64,000 nucleotides of DNA from positions 7,626,001-7,690,000 of the forward strand of contig NC_063156.1 of the NCBI RefSeq assembly GCF_020921035.1. The letters run 5' to 3'. The translations under genes and the position numbers were made by a program. The stretch comes from Rhodamnia argentea (taxonomy: Eukaryota; Streptophyta; Magnoliopsida; Myrtales; Myrtaceae). Shown here piece after piece: positions 24,156 through 36,968 of this stretch (positions are counted from its first letter, which is position 1; the number at the start of each line of letters is the position of its first letter). The notes under the pieces are model-generated. The model saw only the letters and a list, made by a program, of their open reading frames with translations. It did not search any database and was not told where the DNA came from.

Positions 24156-25505
24156 TCAGCTCCTCGGTCCTTTTGGCTTGCTGCTCCAGTCCATATCCAT
24201 CAATGTATAGGCCATCATAGAAATGCAAGAGATCTGAGATGCCAGCAGCCCGAACCAGAGCCCCCTGAAACCGAACGCCCACTTGAAGGCCAATAGAATA
24301 GCATTCGGCATTCCAATGAAGTAGAACGAAAATAGCTTTACACGCGCTCCCAGATCAGTGCGAGCCGTCCCTGCTAGGTCTCCATAAACAGCTGTCTGAG
24401 GAGCACCCGCAAGCTCACACAACCCCAAGATTGGAAGTGCCGCGGATACTAAGTTAAGAATCTCCAGCTCGCTTGTATACATTCTGCCGAGAGTTGATTT
24501 CATGGCAATGATGAAAATGAAGGCGAGGAAACTGAGAATAATCGATGCAGTGATACCTACAATGGATAGAACCTGGGCTTGGCACGGTTGACCCCCACTG
24601 AGTCGAGAGGCTCGAGCTTAGAGCAAAAGGGAGCGTGTAGAATAAGCCTGCTATTTGGATCATGATCCCCATTGCAGAGATGCTATCTAGAGTTGTTTTT
24701 GAGGAAGCTGCATAGCAAGGGCAGAAGATCGTACCACCACCACCACTCCAAGCACAAGGCTGCGCAGCTCGGCACTGCTAGGGTTAGCAATGGCCTCCAT
24801 CTCCACTCGCGGAGGTTCCGGAGGAAGATGTCCCTTCCTTGCCAAGGTTTTAGGGTCTTCTTGAATATGACTAGGTAGGTCAACAGACCCAAGTCAGTGT
24901 TGATTGTGCTCCAGGCAAGAGTCAGGGCGACGCCTTTCGCCCTCATGTCCATGTAAATCACGAGAAGATAGTTGATCGGGAGGTGTAAGACAACTGTGAA
25001 TAGGCAAGCCAGTGTCATGGGATTCGTCAAATCTTGCGTCCTAAGGAAGGGCCTCAGAGGCTGAAGATGAACTTGAGCGAACAACTCTGGAACGAAGCAA
25101 ACCATGCAAGCTCTGGCAGCTTCGACGACGCCTTCGCCTTGGCCGAGTCTCAGGAACAGAGGCTCCATGTTGAGCCACAGGAGGGAGATTGGAATGCAAA
25201 TGAGGAGGAGAAAGAGGAGAGTCTTTTGATAGGTCTGGATGAGAATGGACGGTTTCTTGGCCCCGATCACATGGGAGCAAATGGGTTCCATCCCCATGGC
25301 CAAGCCCTTGAGGAACGGAGTAGCCCATGATGTTTGCAAACGCTAGTGCCAGCGAACCACCGGCCAAGTCCGTTTTGCCGAGGCGGCTCAGGAAGAGCAT
25401 GGAGACAACGGACCAGGAGAAAATGAGGAGTGTGGTGGCTGCAATTGGGGCTGCAATTTTGCCCAGTGATAGTGTTGCTTGCCTCACCTGGAAAAGCATG
25501 TTCAT
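24156..25505 (-). pseudogene. MATE (DETOXIFICATION) family transporter pseudogene
   Basis: Translating the minus strand gives successive MATE pieces in different frames. About 25505-25312 has the first membrane segments, ending in LAGGSLALAFANIMGYS. About 25312-24683 continues with GLAMGMEPICSHVIGAKK, SLLWLNMEPLFLRLGQ, HLPINYLLV and LEWWWWYDLL. About 24672-24600 has MGIMIQIAGLFYTLPFALSS. About 24560-24156 has LPILGLCELAGAPQTAVYGD and FGFRGLWFGLLASQ. Frame changes occur near 25315 (an extra C), near 24680 (an in-frame TAG after KNNSR) and near 24580, where the conserved RVGNELGA-type segment is shortened. The N-terminal cytosolic part is missing, and the visible start follows an acceptor-like TTTTCCAG. 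Intact members are 12-helix H+ antiporters exporting secondary metabolites or metal chelates. Several independent lesions make sequencing error unlikely, though resequencing would settle it. Confidence 0.85.
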
Positions 25506-26512
25506 GTTGTTGGTTAAATTAAGTTAGACCGTTCAAATTTCCTTAAGTTAAGTTGAGCCAGTGACATGTTAATACTCCCTACTTGTCGACACGGGGAGAT
25601 AGAAGAAAGAGACCTCCTCCAGAGGATGATTTCCAAGAATCTCGTGGATGGGCAACGGTCTGTGAAACCCATCAAAGAAGTTAAAAGCTCTAGATCCCAT
25701 CCTTCTCCTGGTGAAATTTCGAGCTCAAATGGGTATTATAAGCTCACAAAAGATTTGAACTCGGAAACCTCTTAAAGAATGCTTAATTTCTCTTATTTTT
25801 GGCCCTTTCCAAACTATGTGACGTCTGGCCAAGTTTTCTCCGATTTATAAAGCTCCAAATTCGAACGTTGCACTCGAATCACGTAGCTATTATATCCACC
25901 TGTTTCTTTCTAAATAATCTCGGCAATTTTCCTCCAAAAAAACGTACCGGACAATTTCTCAATTTGGGGTATCAAACAGAGTTTCCATTGATGACTAATT
26001 TTGATCATGCCGTCTCACTAATCTCTTGAGCTAAATTAGCCCATGATTTTGGACACAAAATTATCCTTGGAGAATAATTTTTTATTGCCATGAGCTAGCT
26101 CTTCTTTTTAGGAACTTTCTATTAATGGAAGTGACTGACGATCCAGTCTCATTTACTTGTTGAACCAAGATTTTGGCTTTGCATCCTTCCGCAGTTTTCA
26201 GAGCGAGTGAAAATTTTCCAAATGTACTTGCAAGGTCAAATCTTGACTTCTGCATGATTTAGATATGAGCATATGCACACTTAAATCAACTCCTTTAATA
26301 TTTTGATTTAAGTCGTGGTATCATCAAACTCCTTAGAAGAATATTCTCCTCGTGTACCTCACTTTTCAACAAGTGTTATGTTAACTGTTCATGAGTGCAC
26401 GAAGCCTACTTGTTAAGACCTCTTAGGACACTCCTAACAATATATATTTTGATTTTCGAACCACTGATTACAATTACGGATATCAAAAAAAAAAGTGGGT
26501 GTCCCTTGAATG
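25506..26512. other. Spacer upstream of the MATE pseudogene
   Basis: No coding frame is supported. If the MATE gene once had a first exon it should lie here on the minus strand, but I could not find an N-terminal MATE-like sequence. Confidence 0.4.
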
Positions 26513-27001
26513 AGAAGAGTTATCATAAAAGTCCAAAACCTATTGCGGTTGTGTCAATTCAGTCATAAATCTTTTTTTTTTTGTTGCCAATTCAGCCATA
26601 AACCTTTGCATTTGTACTAATTCGGTCTCTCTAGTAAATTTTGGTTGGCCGACATTAACGTGGCATTGTCGGCGTTGACATGGACTTTCTAAATAATGTT
26701 TTAATATTTTTCTTGATAATCTTTTATCATTTTTATTTTCTTTATTTTTTCTTTATTTTTTCCCCCTCCACTTGGGGTCGCGACGCCCTCGGCCAGTGCC
26801 GGCAACCCTCGCCGGCCCTAAGTGGAGGGGAAAAAATAAAAAAGGAGAAAAATTATACAAAAGTTAAAATATTATTAAAAGAGTTCACGTCAGAGCTAGT
26901 CGGCCTAATTTGGCTAAATGGATTGAATTAATATAAAAGTAAAAGGTTTAGGACTAAATTAACACAATTATAATAGATTTTGGGACTTATTGGTAATTAT
27001 C
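26513..27001. mobile_element. Complete foldback element, family A
   Basis: The left arm has 'aaaagtccaaaacctattgc' and 'aattcagccataaaccttt'. The right arm has 'aaaaggtttaggactaaatt' and 'ttgggacttattggtaatta'. The GC-rich centre (about 26762-26830: GGTCGCGACGCCCTCGGCC, then CCTCGCCGGCCC) is bracketed by T-rich and A-rich shoulders. Confidence 0.65.
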
Positions 27002-27493
27002 CCCCTTGAAAGCTACAGTCTTCTCTAATTTGATTATCAGATAAGAAAAAAAAAATCCTTCAAGCTAGTTCTTAAGAAGCAGGAAGCATAGCTTGTGTTC
27101 CCCTTTCTCTAGGCAGACTCGTGAAGATGCTAGGGTACTTTACGCATTAACTCATATGATTATTAGCGGAGGTTTCGCTAAAGTGGTAGTGGTCCTCCTA
27201 TCTTGAGATAAAGAAATTCAAACATGTTGCAATTATTGTGGGGGGAATGCTTGGTTAATTACAGAGCCCTTTTTCTTTAGGACATCGATGCGATCCCGTG
27301 CAAGGATTGGGCATGTTCCACGCCCCCACCTCCTCCTTCACCTCTTATTCTATTCCTTGAATCATATCCTAAACGAGAGATGATAATGGACTATAAGGTC
27401 ACTTGTTCGTAGGTAGGAGAGAGAGGCAAGCATGCAATCACCGTCTCCATCTTTCGCATTCTCATCTCGTGGATAATGATCCAACGGAGATAA

Positions 27494-27978
27494 TGATACA
27501 AACGGTTCTTGAACTTTGATCCAATGCGTAATATAATCCATAAACTTTTAATTTATCTAATGTGGTCCTTAAAGTTTAGCCTAATGTTCAATCCCTGGAC
27601 TTTTTGTACTTGTTCAATGTAGCTTTTTGAACTATATATAATTGTTCAATGTTGTCCTTACACTAATTTGAATAATTTCATATAATCCATGAATTAAAAT
27701 TAAACGTGTACCAAAAATTCGGAGACTACATTGAATAAATTAAAAGTTCATGGATCACATTACAAATTGGGCTGAAGTTTAAAGACCACATGAATAAATT
27801 AAAAGTTAGGGAACCGCATTGTACATTGAGCCAAAATTCATGGACTACATTGAAGAAATTAAGAATTCAAGGACCACATTGTATATTGAGCCAAAGTTCA
27901 TAAACTACATTGAACAAACTACGGTTTAGGAATAACATTACATATTAGGCCAAAATTCACGGATTATTTATATCGTTT
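27494..27978. mobile_element. Foldback element of ~45-65-bp tandem units (second tandem-type family)
   Basis: The left half has units such as 'aaacttttaatttatctaat' with 'gtggtccttaaagttt'. The right half has the inverse units ('ggaccacattgtatattgag', 'ccaaagttcataaactacat', 'aaattaaaagttcatgga'). Overall this is one long imperfect hairpin without coding capacity, designed like 8826-9345 but with a different unit sequence. Confidence 0.55.
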
Positions 27979-28011
27979 TCCCTTGAATCATGGTTGGTTG
28001 ACCGACTAATA

Positions 28012-28135
28012 ATCCAATCCCGAATGCTCACATTATAACACACACACACACACACACTCTCTCTCTCTCTCTATTCAAAACTAATCTCGAATGCTCACAT
28101 TACAACACACACTTTCTCTCTCTATTCAAAACTTT
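28012..28135. repeat. Tandem duplication (~50-70 bp) with embedded (AC)n(TC)n
   Basis: Two units run 'cgaatgctcacatta', an AC run, a TC run, then 'tattcaaaact'. The first has a longer AC/TC run (28038-28072) than the second, as expected from slippage after duplication. Confidence 0.85.
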
Positions 28136-29560
28136 CATTAGGGCTACATGAGTGTTGATGAAGGTTGGACTTGAGCACATCTTGTATGTATTGGGAAAGG
28201 TTAAAAATTGGGCAAAACCTGATTGAGCATACTACTATTTGGCCAAAAAGAAACAGAGAAAATGAAGTATGGAGGAGCATTACATACGCATGATATAGAG
28301 TTCAAATGGCTCGTAGCGACTCAAATTCGATGGTAACCTCTCCCCCTATATCCCAACATCACATATTGCTCTTGTAGAGCGATTCCTACTCGTTTTTCAT
28401 GATAAAAACCATCAAAACACCTAATTATAGGATTCACGACGACACATTTAATGACATGGACCGGAAGTTTTGGAGCGACAATCGGTCCTTCATTGGTGGG
28501 TCGTGGTCTAATTCATACCTACAATAGTGGTCTTTAATGCTTGGGAAAAGTAGTGCTGCCTTAAGTTACGTATTTACATAGTATGGACGGAGAGATCAAA
28601 GTCAACGTTGGTATTGACAACCTCATTGCAACCACCAACCGTTTTACTAATTGCAAAAATCAGCTTAAGAAGCAAAAGGGGATTAAAAAGAGAATATAAA
28701 GAGCTTTACAAGTACAAGTAGGGGAAAAGTCAAAATGTTGAAATCTTCTACGACAAAACCGTGAAAAAGGCTATTCTATTCTATTTATGCACAAACCCTG
28801 ACGGAAGCAAAATATCAAAGTCAAAACAGGGGAACCCAAGACGGCCCAACAAGCTTAAAAGACAGTCGACATCAAAGCCGAGCCCCCCCCCAAAAAAAAC
28901 TTTTTTTCTATACTAATTAAATGGATAGGCCATGTATTAAGAGGTTTTCAACAGATTGACTTTCAATCGACACTCGAGATCTCAAGCCTTGATACAGGAG
29001 TCTCGGATCGTGGTGGTGGTAAAGGTGGAGGTGGAGGTGGAGGTGGAGATTAGGTCGGATTTCCGAAAATAAGTCTCGGGACTTAAAAATTCAGCTTTTG
29101 ATCTTTTGAATAGAAATTCCTTTTGCCTACGAGAGAATCACCCCGTTTAGTCATTTTTGGAAACCAATGTTGAAAAGGGAAAAGTAAAGAATTATGATAG
29201 CTTTTTATAAGATTGGTGAGTTGTAACTAATACTCGGTATGATACTTTTAAGGCCGAATGGTATGAAAAAGAGGAAATATCAAGATTTATGGGAAGCATG
29301 AACATGGTAAATTACGTGATTGAAAACGCATAAAAGAAACATAATGAGTGTGTTGTCTTAAGATTTAGCATTCGCATTTGGTATCCCTAATTCGGCAAAT
29401 TAAATTTGATGTGTAGAAAAGAGAACAAAGATGAAAACTTCAAAGAAAAGCAATGAGTGCGCCCTCCACCCATAAGCCAGACCAAACCAAGCCAAACCAA
29501 ACCAAACCATAACCAAAGAATGAAAATAGGCATCTGAGGACCATGAACGTCCAAATCGGA
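28136..29560. other. Intergenic stretch upstream of the kinase promoter
   Basis: No recognised gene. It contains a GGT/GGAGGT microsatellite (29010-29050) and a C/A homopolymer block near 28885. Confidence 0.5.
29010..29050. repeat. GGT/GGAGGT microsatellite
   Basis: A run of GGT triplets is followed by repeated GGAGGT hexamers. No coding frame is supported across it. Confidence 0.85.
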
Positions 29561-29565
29561 CGATG

Positions 29566-29975
29566 CTCTCTCTCTCTCTCTCTCTTCCCACCACAAAAAT
29601 CCTATTTCCGTGCTTCCCACGTGTCCTCTCATCATTTGATCTCTCCGCACGAGTCTCTCTCTCTCTCCCCGTTCTTTTCAGGCACGATAACAATAAGAAC
29701 AATGCTCAAAAATTAATATTTCAATCATGTCTTGTCTGAAAGTTTTGATTTTTTTCCAGTTCAGAACGGCAAAAGAGGGAATGCCTCGTGGGAACAGAAG
29801 ATGGTATTGAGTCGGGTCGTTGGAAACTTGGAATATCTTCATCGGGACGACAAGGGGTCTCATTGGCTCCCCCACGGCAAGCGCAGGGATAGGCTCTCAG
29901 CACTAGCTTCTAGCTTGTAGCTTCTTCTTCTTCTTCTTCTTCTTCCTCCTCTCTCTCTCTTTCTTTCTTTCTTTG
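29566..29975 (+). promoter_or_regulatory. Pyrimidine-repeat promoter/leader region of the ATN1-like kinase
   Basis: CT runs at about 29566-29584 and 29655-29667, a CTT run near 29926-29945 and a CT/CTTT run near 29946-29975 precede the kinase start by 650-1060 bases. Several ATGs lie between these tracts and the start at 30626. The leader is therefore either long with upstream ORFs or contains an intron. The transcription start is not identified. Confidence 0.35.
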
Positions 29976-30625
29976 CTTTTCGGCTTCTGGTCAAGTGATT
30001 ATTAGTGTAAAAAGAAAAGAAAGGACGCAGCTTGAGCTCGGGGGAAGTGGATGATGATGTCAACGTGTTTCTCGTATGGTTATTAACCAAGAACTTTCTC
30101 GGGAAACCTGATGGGACTTTTCTTGCTTTGCCTTTGTGCGATGCCTTTATCGGTTTTTTTAGGGTTTGTTCTTTGACGAGCCTGCGCGGAAGACGAGGCG
30201 TGGAGGTCAAGCGAAATTCCTCTCAAGTTTCGAGCTTTCGCTGGGAGGGGAAAAAGCCCATCTTCTCCGGAAAAAAAATAAAAATTCAAGAACGCTTCCT
30301 TCTTCCCTCTTTCTTTCTCTCTTATCCGGTGATAATCTGATACCATTTTCTTGGATTTCTTGGCCTATGTTTGCTTTCTGTTCTGGATGGTCATTTCCGT
30401 CGGAGCAGCACTCCACGTGGAAGGAGTTGGAGTGGGGCTTTTCTATGGTGTGAAGCCTTTGTGCTATCTGGGGAGAGAGATGGAGAGTTGAGAGTTTGTC
30501 GACGAGTTGAAGTTCTTGAAAAACATGGTCGCTGGGTGACAGAGAAAAATGAATTGATTGGGGAAGGTTGAAGATTTTGAAATGAGGGAATCGGGAATTG
30601 TTTGAGTAGTTTCAAGAGTTGCGAC

Positions 30626-33600
30626 ATGAGTTGCAGCTCCAATTGCAGGGAGAGGCAAGAGGGTCGATGCGAAGAGCCAATTCCGAGGAGGTCTGTCGAT
30701 GGAGAGCCCAAGTCCCTCTCGGAAAATGGATCTTTTACAGACGCTCAGTTGTCCATACACGAGAATTTGTTGGTCAACCCGAAGTTATTATTCATCGGGT
30801 CGAAAATCGGTGAAGGAGCTCATGGGAAAGTTTATGAAGGAAGGTCAGTGATTTTTATCTTCTCTATTGGAAGAAAAAGGTATAATGTGGTCAGGTTGTG
30901 AATTTGGGTGTGTTGGAGGAATTATGAAATAGCTTTAGTATACTGGAATGGACAGAGCTGCTTTCCTTATTTGGCCTCCTCTACCGTAATGTAATCACCT
31001 TTTTTCTAATGACTATGAGCGCATCTTATTGTAAAATTACACGGATGTGTTTGTTTTTTCACTAGGCATTGATATGCTACGGCAACCCTGCGTTTGACCT
31101 GGCCCATCGATCCAACTTTTGCAAATTCTTTTGGGGTGTAATTTACATGTTATAGTAGAAGCTAAGATTGCTTATGCTCACCTAATCGTGCTGTATACCA
31201 GCTGCTAACAATCTATAGTTATGGAAAGGCTAAAGAATAGCTTTCTGTTGCTTGTATGCTTTGGTTTCCTTTCATCTTTTATTCGATGAGTTTGTCTTGC
31301 TGTGAAAGCTGTTTTCATGGCGGTGATCGCCTTTTGCAATGTAATGGATGCACAGTGATCAGGCGCTATCATATTAAACCGTGTGGGTTGGAGTAGTTTC
31401 TAATAGTTGGTGTCCTAGTTGAATAGGTATAGCCTAATATCTTTCCAGGTATGGAGATCGAATTGTTGCTATAAAGGTCCTTAACCGTGGAAAGACACCA
31501 GAAGAAGGGGCTGCACTTGAAAATCGTTTTGCTCGGGAAGTCATTATGATGTCGCGAGTTAAACATGAGAATCTTGTGAAGGTCAGTATTTTCTCTAGCT
31601 CCAGTGTTCTTTTGGCTCTTTCAAGGGCATCCTTAAATTGATCTTGTATTAGTATATCCAATCAAATTTTGCTTGACAACCAATGTACTCTGTCTTTGGT
31701 TTTGTAGTTTATTGGTGCTTGTAAAGATCCTTTCATGGTAATCGTTACTGAGCTATTAACGGGGATGTCTCTGAGGAAATATCTTGTCAGCATACGGCCA
31801 AAAGTATTAGACCTTAATGTAGCGATAAAGTATGCCCTAGATATTGCTCGCGCCATGGAATGTCTGCATGCTAATGGTATTATTCATAGAGATCTAAAAC
31901 CAGGTAAGACATTTATTATTGGCAGACAGCTGTATATTGGTCTTGAATAAGCTTTTATACACTGAATGTGAAGCAAGCATCTCTTAAGGCGGCTGGATTA
32001 TTTTTGTAGATTGTTCTCATATTTGAAGGCTGAATATTCTGGTCATGCAGTCATCCTTCCTGTCTTGCATCTGATTAAAACTTCTGAGAAAATCAGTTCA
32101 GTTATATTTCGCCAATGTATGTGCCCACGTTCACATTAAGCCTGGAGTTAAGAATTGTCTGTGAAATTCTTGCAGAGAAGAGTTGTTGTCATTTTTTCAC
32201 CATGCACCAATACTTTAGTTCTATTTCGTCAGATTTGTGGATAACTATCGTTTTTGGTGTCTTGATGTATGTCATGAGTACAAAAGTGAGGAGCAAAGTT
32301 ACGACCTGTTTTAGACTCACAGTTTAGTGACTGGATTATTTGTGATGCATGTGCGTGTCGCTATTGCTACTTATGATGACATTGACATCTGCCGATGACT
32401 CAAAATAATAACTCGATGCAGACAATCTGCTGCTTACCGCTAATCAGAAATCTGCGAAGCTTGCGGATTTTGGTCTAGCAAGGGAAGAATCTGTGACTGA
32501 GATGATGACTGCTGAAACTGGGACCTACCGCTGGATGGCTCCTGAGGTTTGTAGTTTCTCAGAAACATAGTGAAATCTCCTTTCTGAGTTTGATATAAAT
32601 CTTTATGATGCTATGGTTTCAAAACAATAGTTCAGTTGTATTTGGATAACACGATTCTAGACAATGGAACTATCTCAATGACCTTAAAACCCTTTCAAGG
32701 TTCATTGATGTTCTGTGAGCCACTTATCTGATTAATTTGAAATTACCATTCTTCAAACTAATACTCAGATGCCACCTCCATGAAAGAAATCTGAATAAGT
32801 GAAGTAAAAGGATGTTTTACTAGGATTGGTCATTACTTTGGTTTAGTGCTTTTGGTTTACTCTGTTTGAGACCCTGATGTCACATCGATATTAATTAGTA
32901 CCAAATTTGTTAGCTTATCTTTGTTCTTGGAGAAAGCATTCACATTATGATCAATGCACAAAACAGTTAGCCTGCCTTTCGTGCTGTTTAAATGCGGGAC
33001 CATATGGACAGATTAGGCATAGGTGGAGACAACAGGGTTGTTTAAAATGCTTTCTTAAATGTTGATTGGAAGTATACAGGCCATGATAGAGAGCTTTGGC
33101 ATGATCATGTGCTATGATGCTTTTTCCAAGGGTCATCTTTTCTGACTTTTCTGAGGTACCGTTTTCATACTGATTGATGGGGGATTTTTGGCTGTTAACT
33201 TAATTTGTGATCAAGACTACTAGGAAGGAAATAAGACTTCCAGTACTTTCAGGAGCACTTTGGGGCTCAGAAATGGTATCATGGAGAGGGGCAGAGAGAG
33301 AGAGAGAGATGTGGGGTACGGTTAGATTTTAGATCTTTGAAGGTCTGACACTTGAGCATGTGTCTATTGTCTGAATGCATAGAAAGGTATATGGGGTATT
33401 CTCAGACTCGGATTGTAAATCTGCAGATTTTTACCCAGAATGTAATGGTAAAAATGGAAGAAACAAGAAGTCTTTTCCGATTTGTACATTAGTCAGAATA
33501 TCTCTTCGAATTGGCTTCTCACCTCTTTGAATTAGATATTATGCAATTACACACCTCATGATTATAGTTCTGATGTTGCATTGCTGGATCGCATAATTCT

Positions 33601-34727
33601 ACTGTGGTGTTTCTCTCCATCGGGCTCTCTGTCAGATGAATATCTGTTTGGAGGATTTACTGTTAATAGCTGACAAATTTTGTTAACCCGAGTGTCTCTG
33701 CAGTTGTACAGCACTGTGACTTTGCGGCAGGGGGAAAAGAAGCATTACAACAATAAAGTTGATGTCTATAGCTTCGGAATCGTTCTATGGGAGCTATTGA
33801 CCAACCGAATGCCATTTGAAGGCATGTCCAATCTGCAAGCTGCTTATGCGGCCGCTTTTAAGGTTAGCTGTTTGTTTCAGTTCTTCTCTGCCGATTTCTT
33901 GATTTTTTTTTGCTACTCTACACATCTGCATATAAGTATTTGTTAAGCCTCGAAAAAGCTTTTGCAATTCTTTGTAGAGGCTTTTTGAGAGGCGTGCAAC
34001 TTGATGAGAGTATACTTGTTTTGAGGGTGATCAAAGATTTTCCTTTGGGAAAGAGCCAGATTTAAGTTAATTGAGTAACTGAAGTAAACGGGCTTAGAAA
34101 TATTTGCCAAATTTTGCTCCCACATAGTGAAATGTAAAATTCTGATAGCTCTAAGCTCTACACCATTGGGTTTTTTCCCTGTATTGGCCGGTGAAGCAAA
34201 CATTAGTTCTTGCTATAAATATGTCAATCCATCCTTCGCTATTTGGTGGCATGCATGAATCTGAGAAGGTTATTAGCGGTATGTTACGTCCTGCTTGGCC
34301 TAATACAGTTTTATGCTGATTAGAGCAAATTCTCAATATGTGCTGTTCTATTGCGTAATTTTCTTTACTTCTTTATGCTGGGTCTGGGTGAGCTTTGGAC
34401 TTCCTTTGACCATAAGGTTTTTCACACGAGTTGCAGCAAGAGAGGCCAGCTGTTCCTGAGGATATATCTCCTGATCTCGCCTTCATCATACAGTCATGCT
34501 GGGTCGAGGACCCTAACATGAGGCCCAGCTTCAGCCAGATCATCCGCATGCTCAATACTTTCCTCTTCACCATTTCACCGCCTCCGCAATCCTCACAAGA
34601 ACCGGATTCCAACGAGGTTGCAACAACTAGTAACGGCACCATGGCGCTGTCCACTGCTCGTACTAAAGGGAAGTTTGCTTTTCTTCGCCAACTTTTTGCT
34701 GCTAAAAGAACTAGGAACTCGCAATGA
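30626..34727 (+). CDS. ATN1-like RAF-type serine/threonine protein kinase (plant MAPKKK-like, dual-specificity family)
   Basis: I read six exons: 30626-30843, 31449-31581, 31708-31903, 32422-32546, 33704-33862 and 34437-34727. All junctions are GT/AG and in phase, giving about 373 residues. The kinase domain spans roughly 53-320: glycine loop GEGAHGKV (62-69), catalytic Lys in VAIKV (Lys82), HRDLKPDN (177-184), DFG (198-200), activation segment [17 protein letters not shown] (208-224). Then come [19 protein letters not shown] and [12 protein letters not shown]. The tail [15 protein letters not shown] is typical of the Arabidopsis ATN1 subgroup. RAF-like kinases phosphorylate Ser/Thr, some also Tyr, and act in cytosolic stress or hormone signalling; substrates of this subgroup are not known to me. 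All catalytic residues are intact. The start is the first ATG of the frame; an upstream non-ATG extension is not needed. Confidence 0.93.
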
Positions 34728-36439
34728 CCCGGTGGAATCTTGGGGAAGCTTCGAATTCCAATTTTGAAGGGTCATGGCCTTTTAGTAGTTGGTGCAAACA
34801 TTTTTAGGGTATTTTGAGTAGCTGAATTGCGATGCGTAGCGGGAAAGGAGGGATGGGCGAGATTAAAAGAAATATATTCGATACAAGTAGGACTGCTATT
34901 TCTTGCTGATATCATAAAGGAAGGAAATAGAATAGCAAGAACTCTCATCATAATGCCACTTATCCTTTCGTCTGATCAAGTGCCCTGTGGAATTGAGGGA
35001 AAGTCGTACTGGGCATCGAGATCTCGATCATTTCGCGACTTTTCTTATAAGAACAACGGACGCGGGGGGGTGAATGGTCATTTTGCGAATGCAAGCCATG
35101 TAGGGTCAGTTGAGGTCTGCAGAAATGGCCAGATTTGAAGCATGTTGAAGTGGGCTATCCATCTATATCAACCCCTTTTGCTTAATCTATCAGCAAAGTA
35201 AGAGCATGGTTCTGTAGTCTGGCTTCGTTTGTTGGAGAAAAAAAGGGACAGAAGCCTGGTTCTGTTTTCAAATCCAAGTGCTGTGGTCCATGATCCAGCA
35301 GTGGCTGTGGGCAAAATGTGAGTTCAATGATGGGGGAAAGTGGCTCTTTAAGAAAGTGCTTTGAAGCCATGGATCTTAATTCCAAAACCTGCTAAAAAGA
35401 GGGAAGTAGGGAATCTAACTCCCTTAAGGCATATGAGAGAGCACATGGTTCGTCTCTTTAACCTCTTTTACAGAGTGAACAGGGGAAATCAACTCCTTTT
35501 CGAATCAGATGCAATGCAACGCAGTTTTGACTTTTAATGAAAGATTAGGGGGCTTTGCATCGATTTTGATTCGATGGTTGTCCGTGAGTCGGGATCGGTG
35601 CAAAGCCGGGTCGATAGACCCACTTTCGGCATTGTCCTCAGGGGGTTTTTTTTTTTTTTAATATACGCTAACAAAAGATTCCTCTGGATCTTGCAATGTG
35701 GATTTTATCAAGACAGATTAATCGAGACCTTTCAAAATCTCCAAAACAAAATTTTCTTTCCCGCCAAAATGATGGTTAATCGGTATTTGGATGGTCCGGC
35801 GATAACTAATTTTCCTATTGTCTTGGTATTATTAATGATTTAATAATGTCGATTAATTCGCATTTCGACCATTCTGCTCTCTTCTCTGCATTAAAAAGCC
35901 TTCGATTCGGTTTTACGGACTTTTCCGTCAAATGCTTGCCATGATCAATTGTTGAAGGGCTTTAGATTATCTTACACGTCGGTACAGTTTGTTTTTTTTT
36001 TTTTTTTTGTTAGTTTCTAAATAATCAGTTTTGTTATATTAAATCCCTTTCTTTTTTTTTGTTTGGTTGGTCGTATTGTTATATCAAATTCCGACCGTCG
36101 AAAAGAAAAAAATCATCGGACGAATAGAGGAAGCGACAGGCGCCACGTGGCACGAGATGTTTGTTGTGGCCATCGTAGAGTCCGGGCCCAATGAGGAGGA
36201 GGAGGAGAAATCAGAAAAGGCGGGAGAATTTAAGGGGGGAGCCAATCCCGGGTACGGGACACTTCTCTGACTGGCCCCACCCCGTCCATTTATTGACACG
36301 TGTCGTCCTGTCACTTTCTTCAACGCGGCTGTCGCCCTCCTTTCTCTTCTCTGGTCCGTTCGTTTGTCCGGCTCTCTATTTTTGCGGTGGGGGGCCACGT
36401 TCGTTTTCACGATTTATAATTTAATAAAGAAGAATAGCA
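34728..36439. other. 3' flank of the kinase and spacer, no further gene seen
   Basis: Short frames only. Long T runs occur near 35648 and 35990-36060. A GC-richer block at 36100-36400 has no recognisable domain in any frame. Confidence 0.5.
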
Positions 36440-36968
36440 TCACGAAAAACTTTAAATTTGTATACTTATGATAAATTTATTTCAAATTATTTTTTATCAT
36501 AAAAAATCTCAAATTGATATATTTGCGATAAATTTATCCCAAATTGATATACTTATAACAAATTTACTCTTTGTTAGTTTTCATTAAATCTAACCGTCAA
36601 ATTTCTAAATTGGATGGGAAGTGACAGTTTACGGGCGTATCGGTTTAGAATTTTTACCCTCTGTTTATCACGGATTTATCAATTTGGGAATTTTTTGTAA
36701 TATTAATCCAATTTAATAGAGGATAAATTTGTCGGGGGTGTACTAGCCTCGGGTTTTTCTTGGTCAAAAAAATTAATTTATGGTAAATTTGTCACAAAAG
36801 CACTAGTTTAAGGTCTTTGGTGGTCAAAAAAATAATTTGGGGTAAATTTATCAAACGTGTATCGGTTTAAATTTTTTAGTAGTCAAAAAAATAGTTTGGG
36901 GGTAAATTTGTCATGGGGGTAAATTTGTCATGGGTATACAAATTTGATATTTTCTATGGTATTAATCC
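36440..36968. mobile_element. Foldback element of tandem 'ggtaaatttgtca' units
   Basis: The left half has 'aaatttgtatacttatgata' and 'aaatttatcccaaattgata'. The right half has 'ggtaaatttgtcatgggtat' and 'acaaatttgatattttctat' in inverse orientation, plus repeated 'ggtcaaaaaaat'. It is related in design, and partly in unit sequence, to 8826-9345. Confidence 0.55.
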
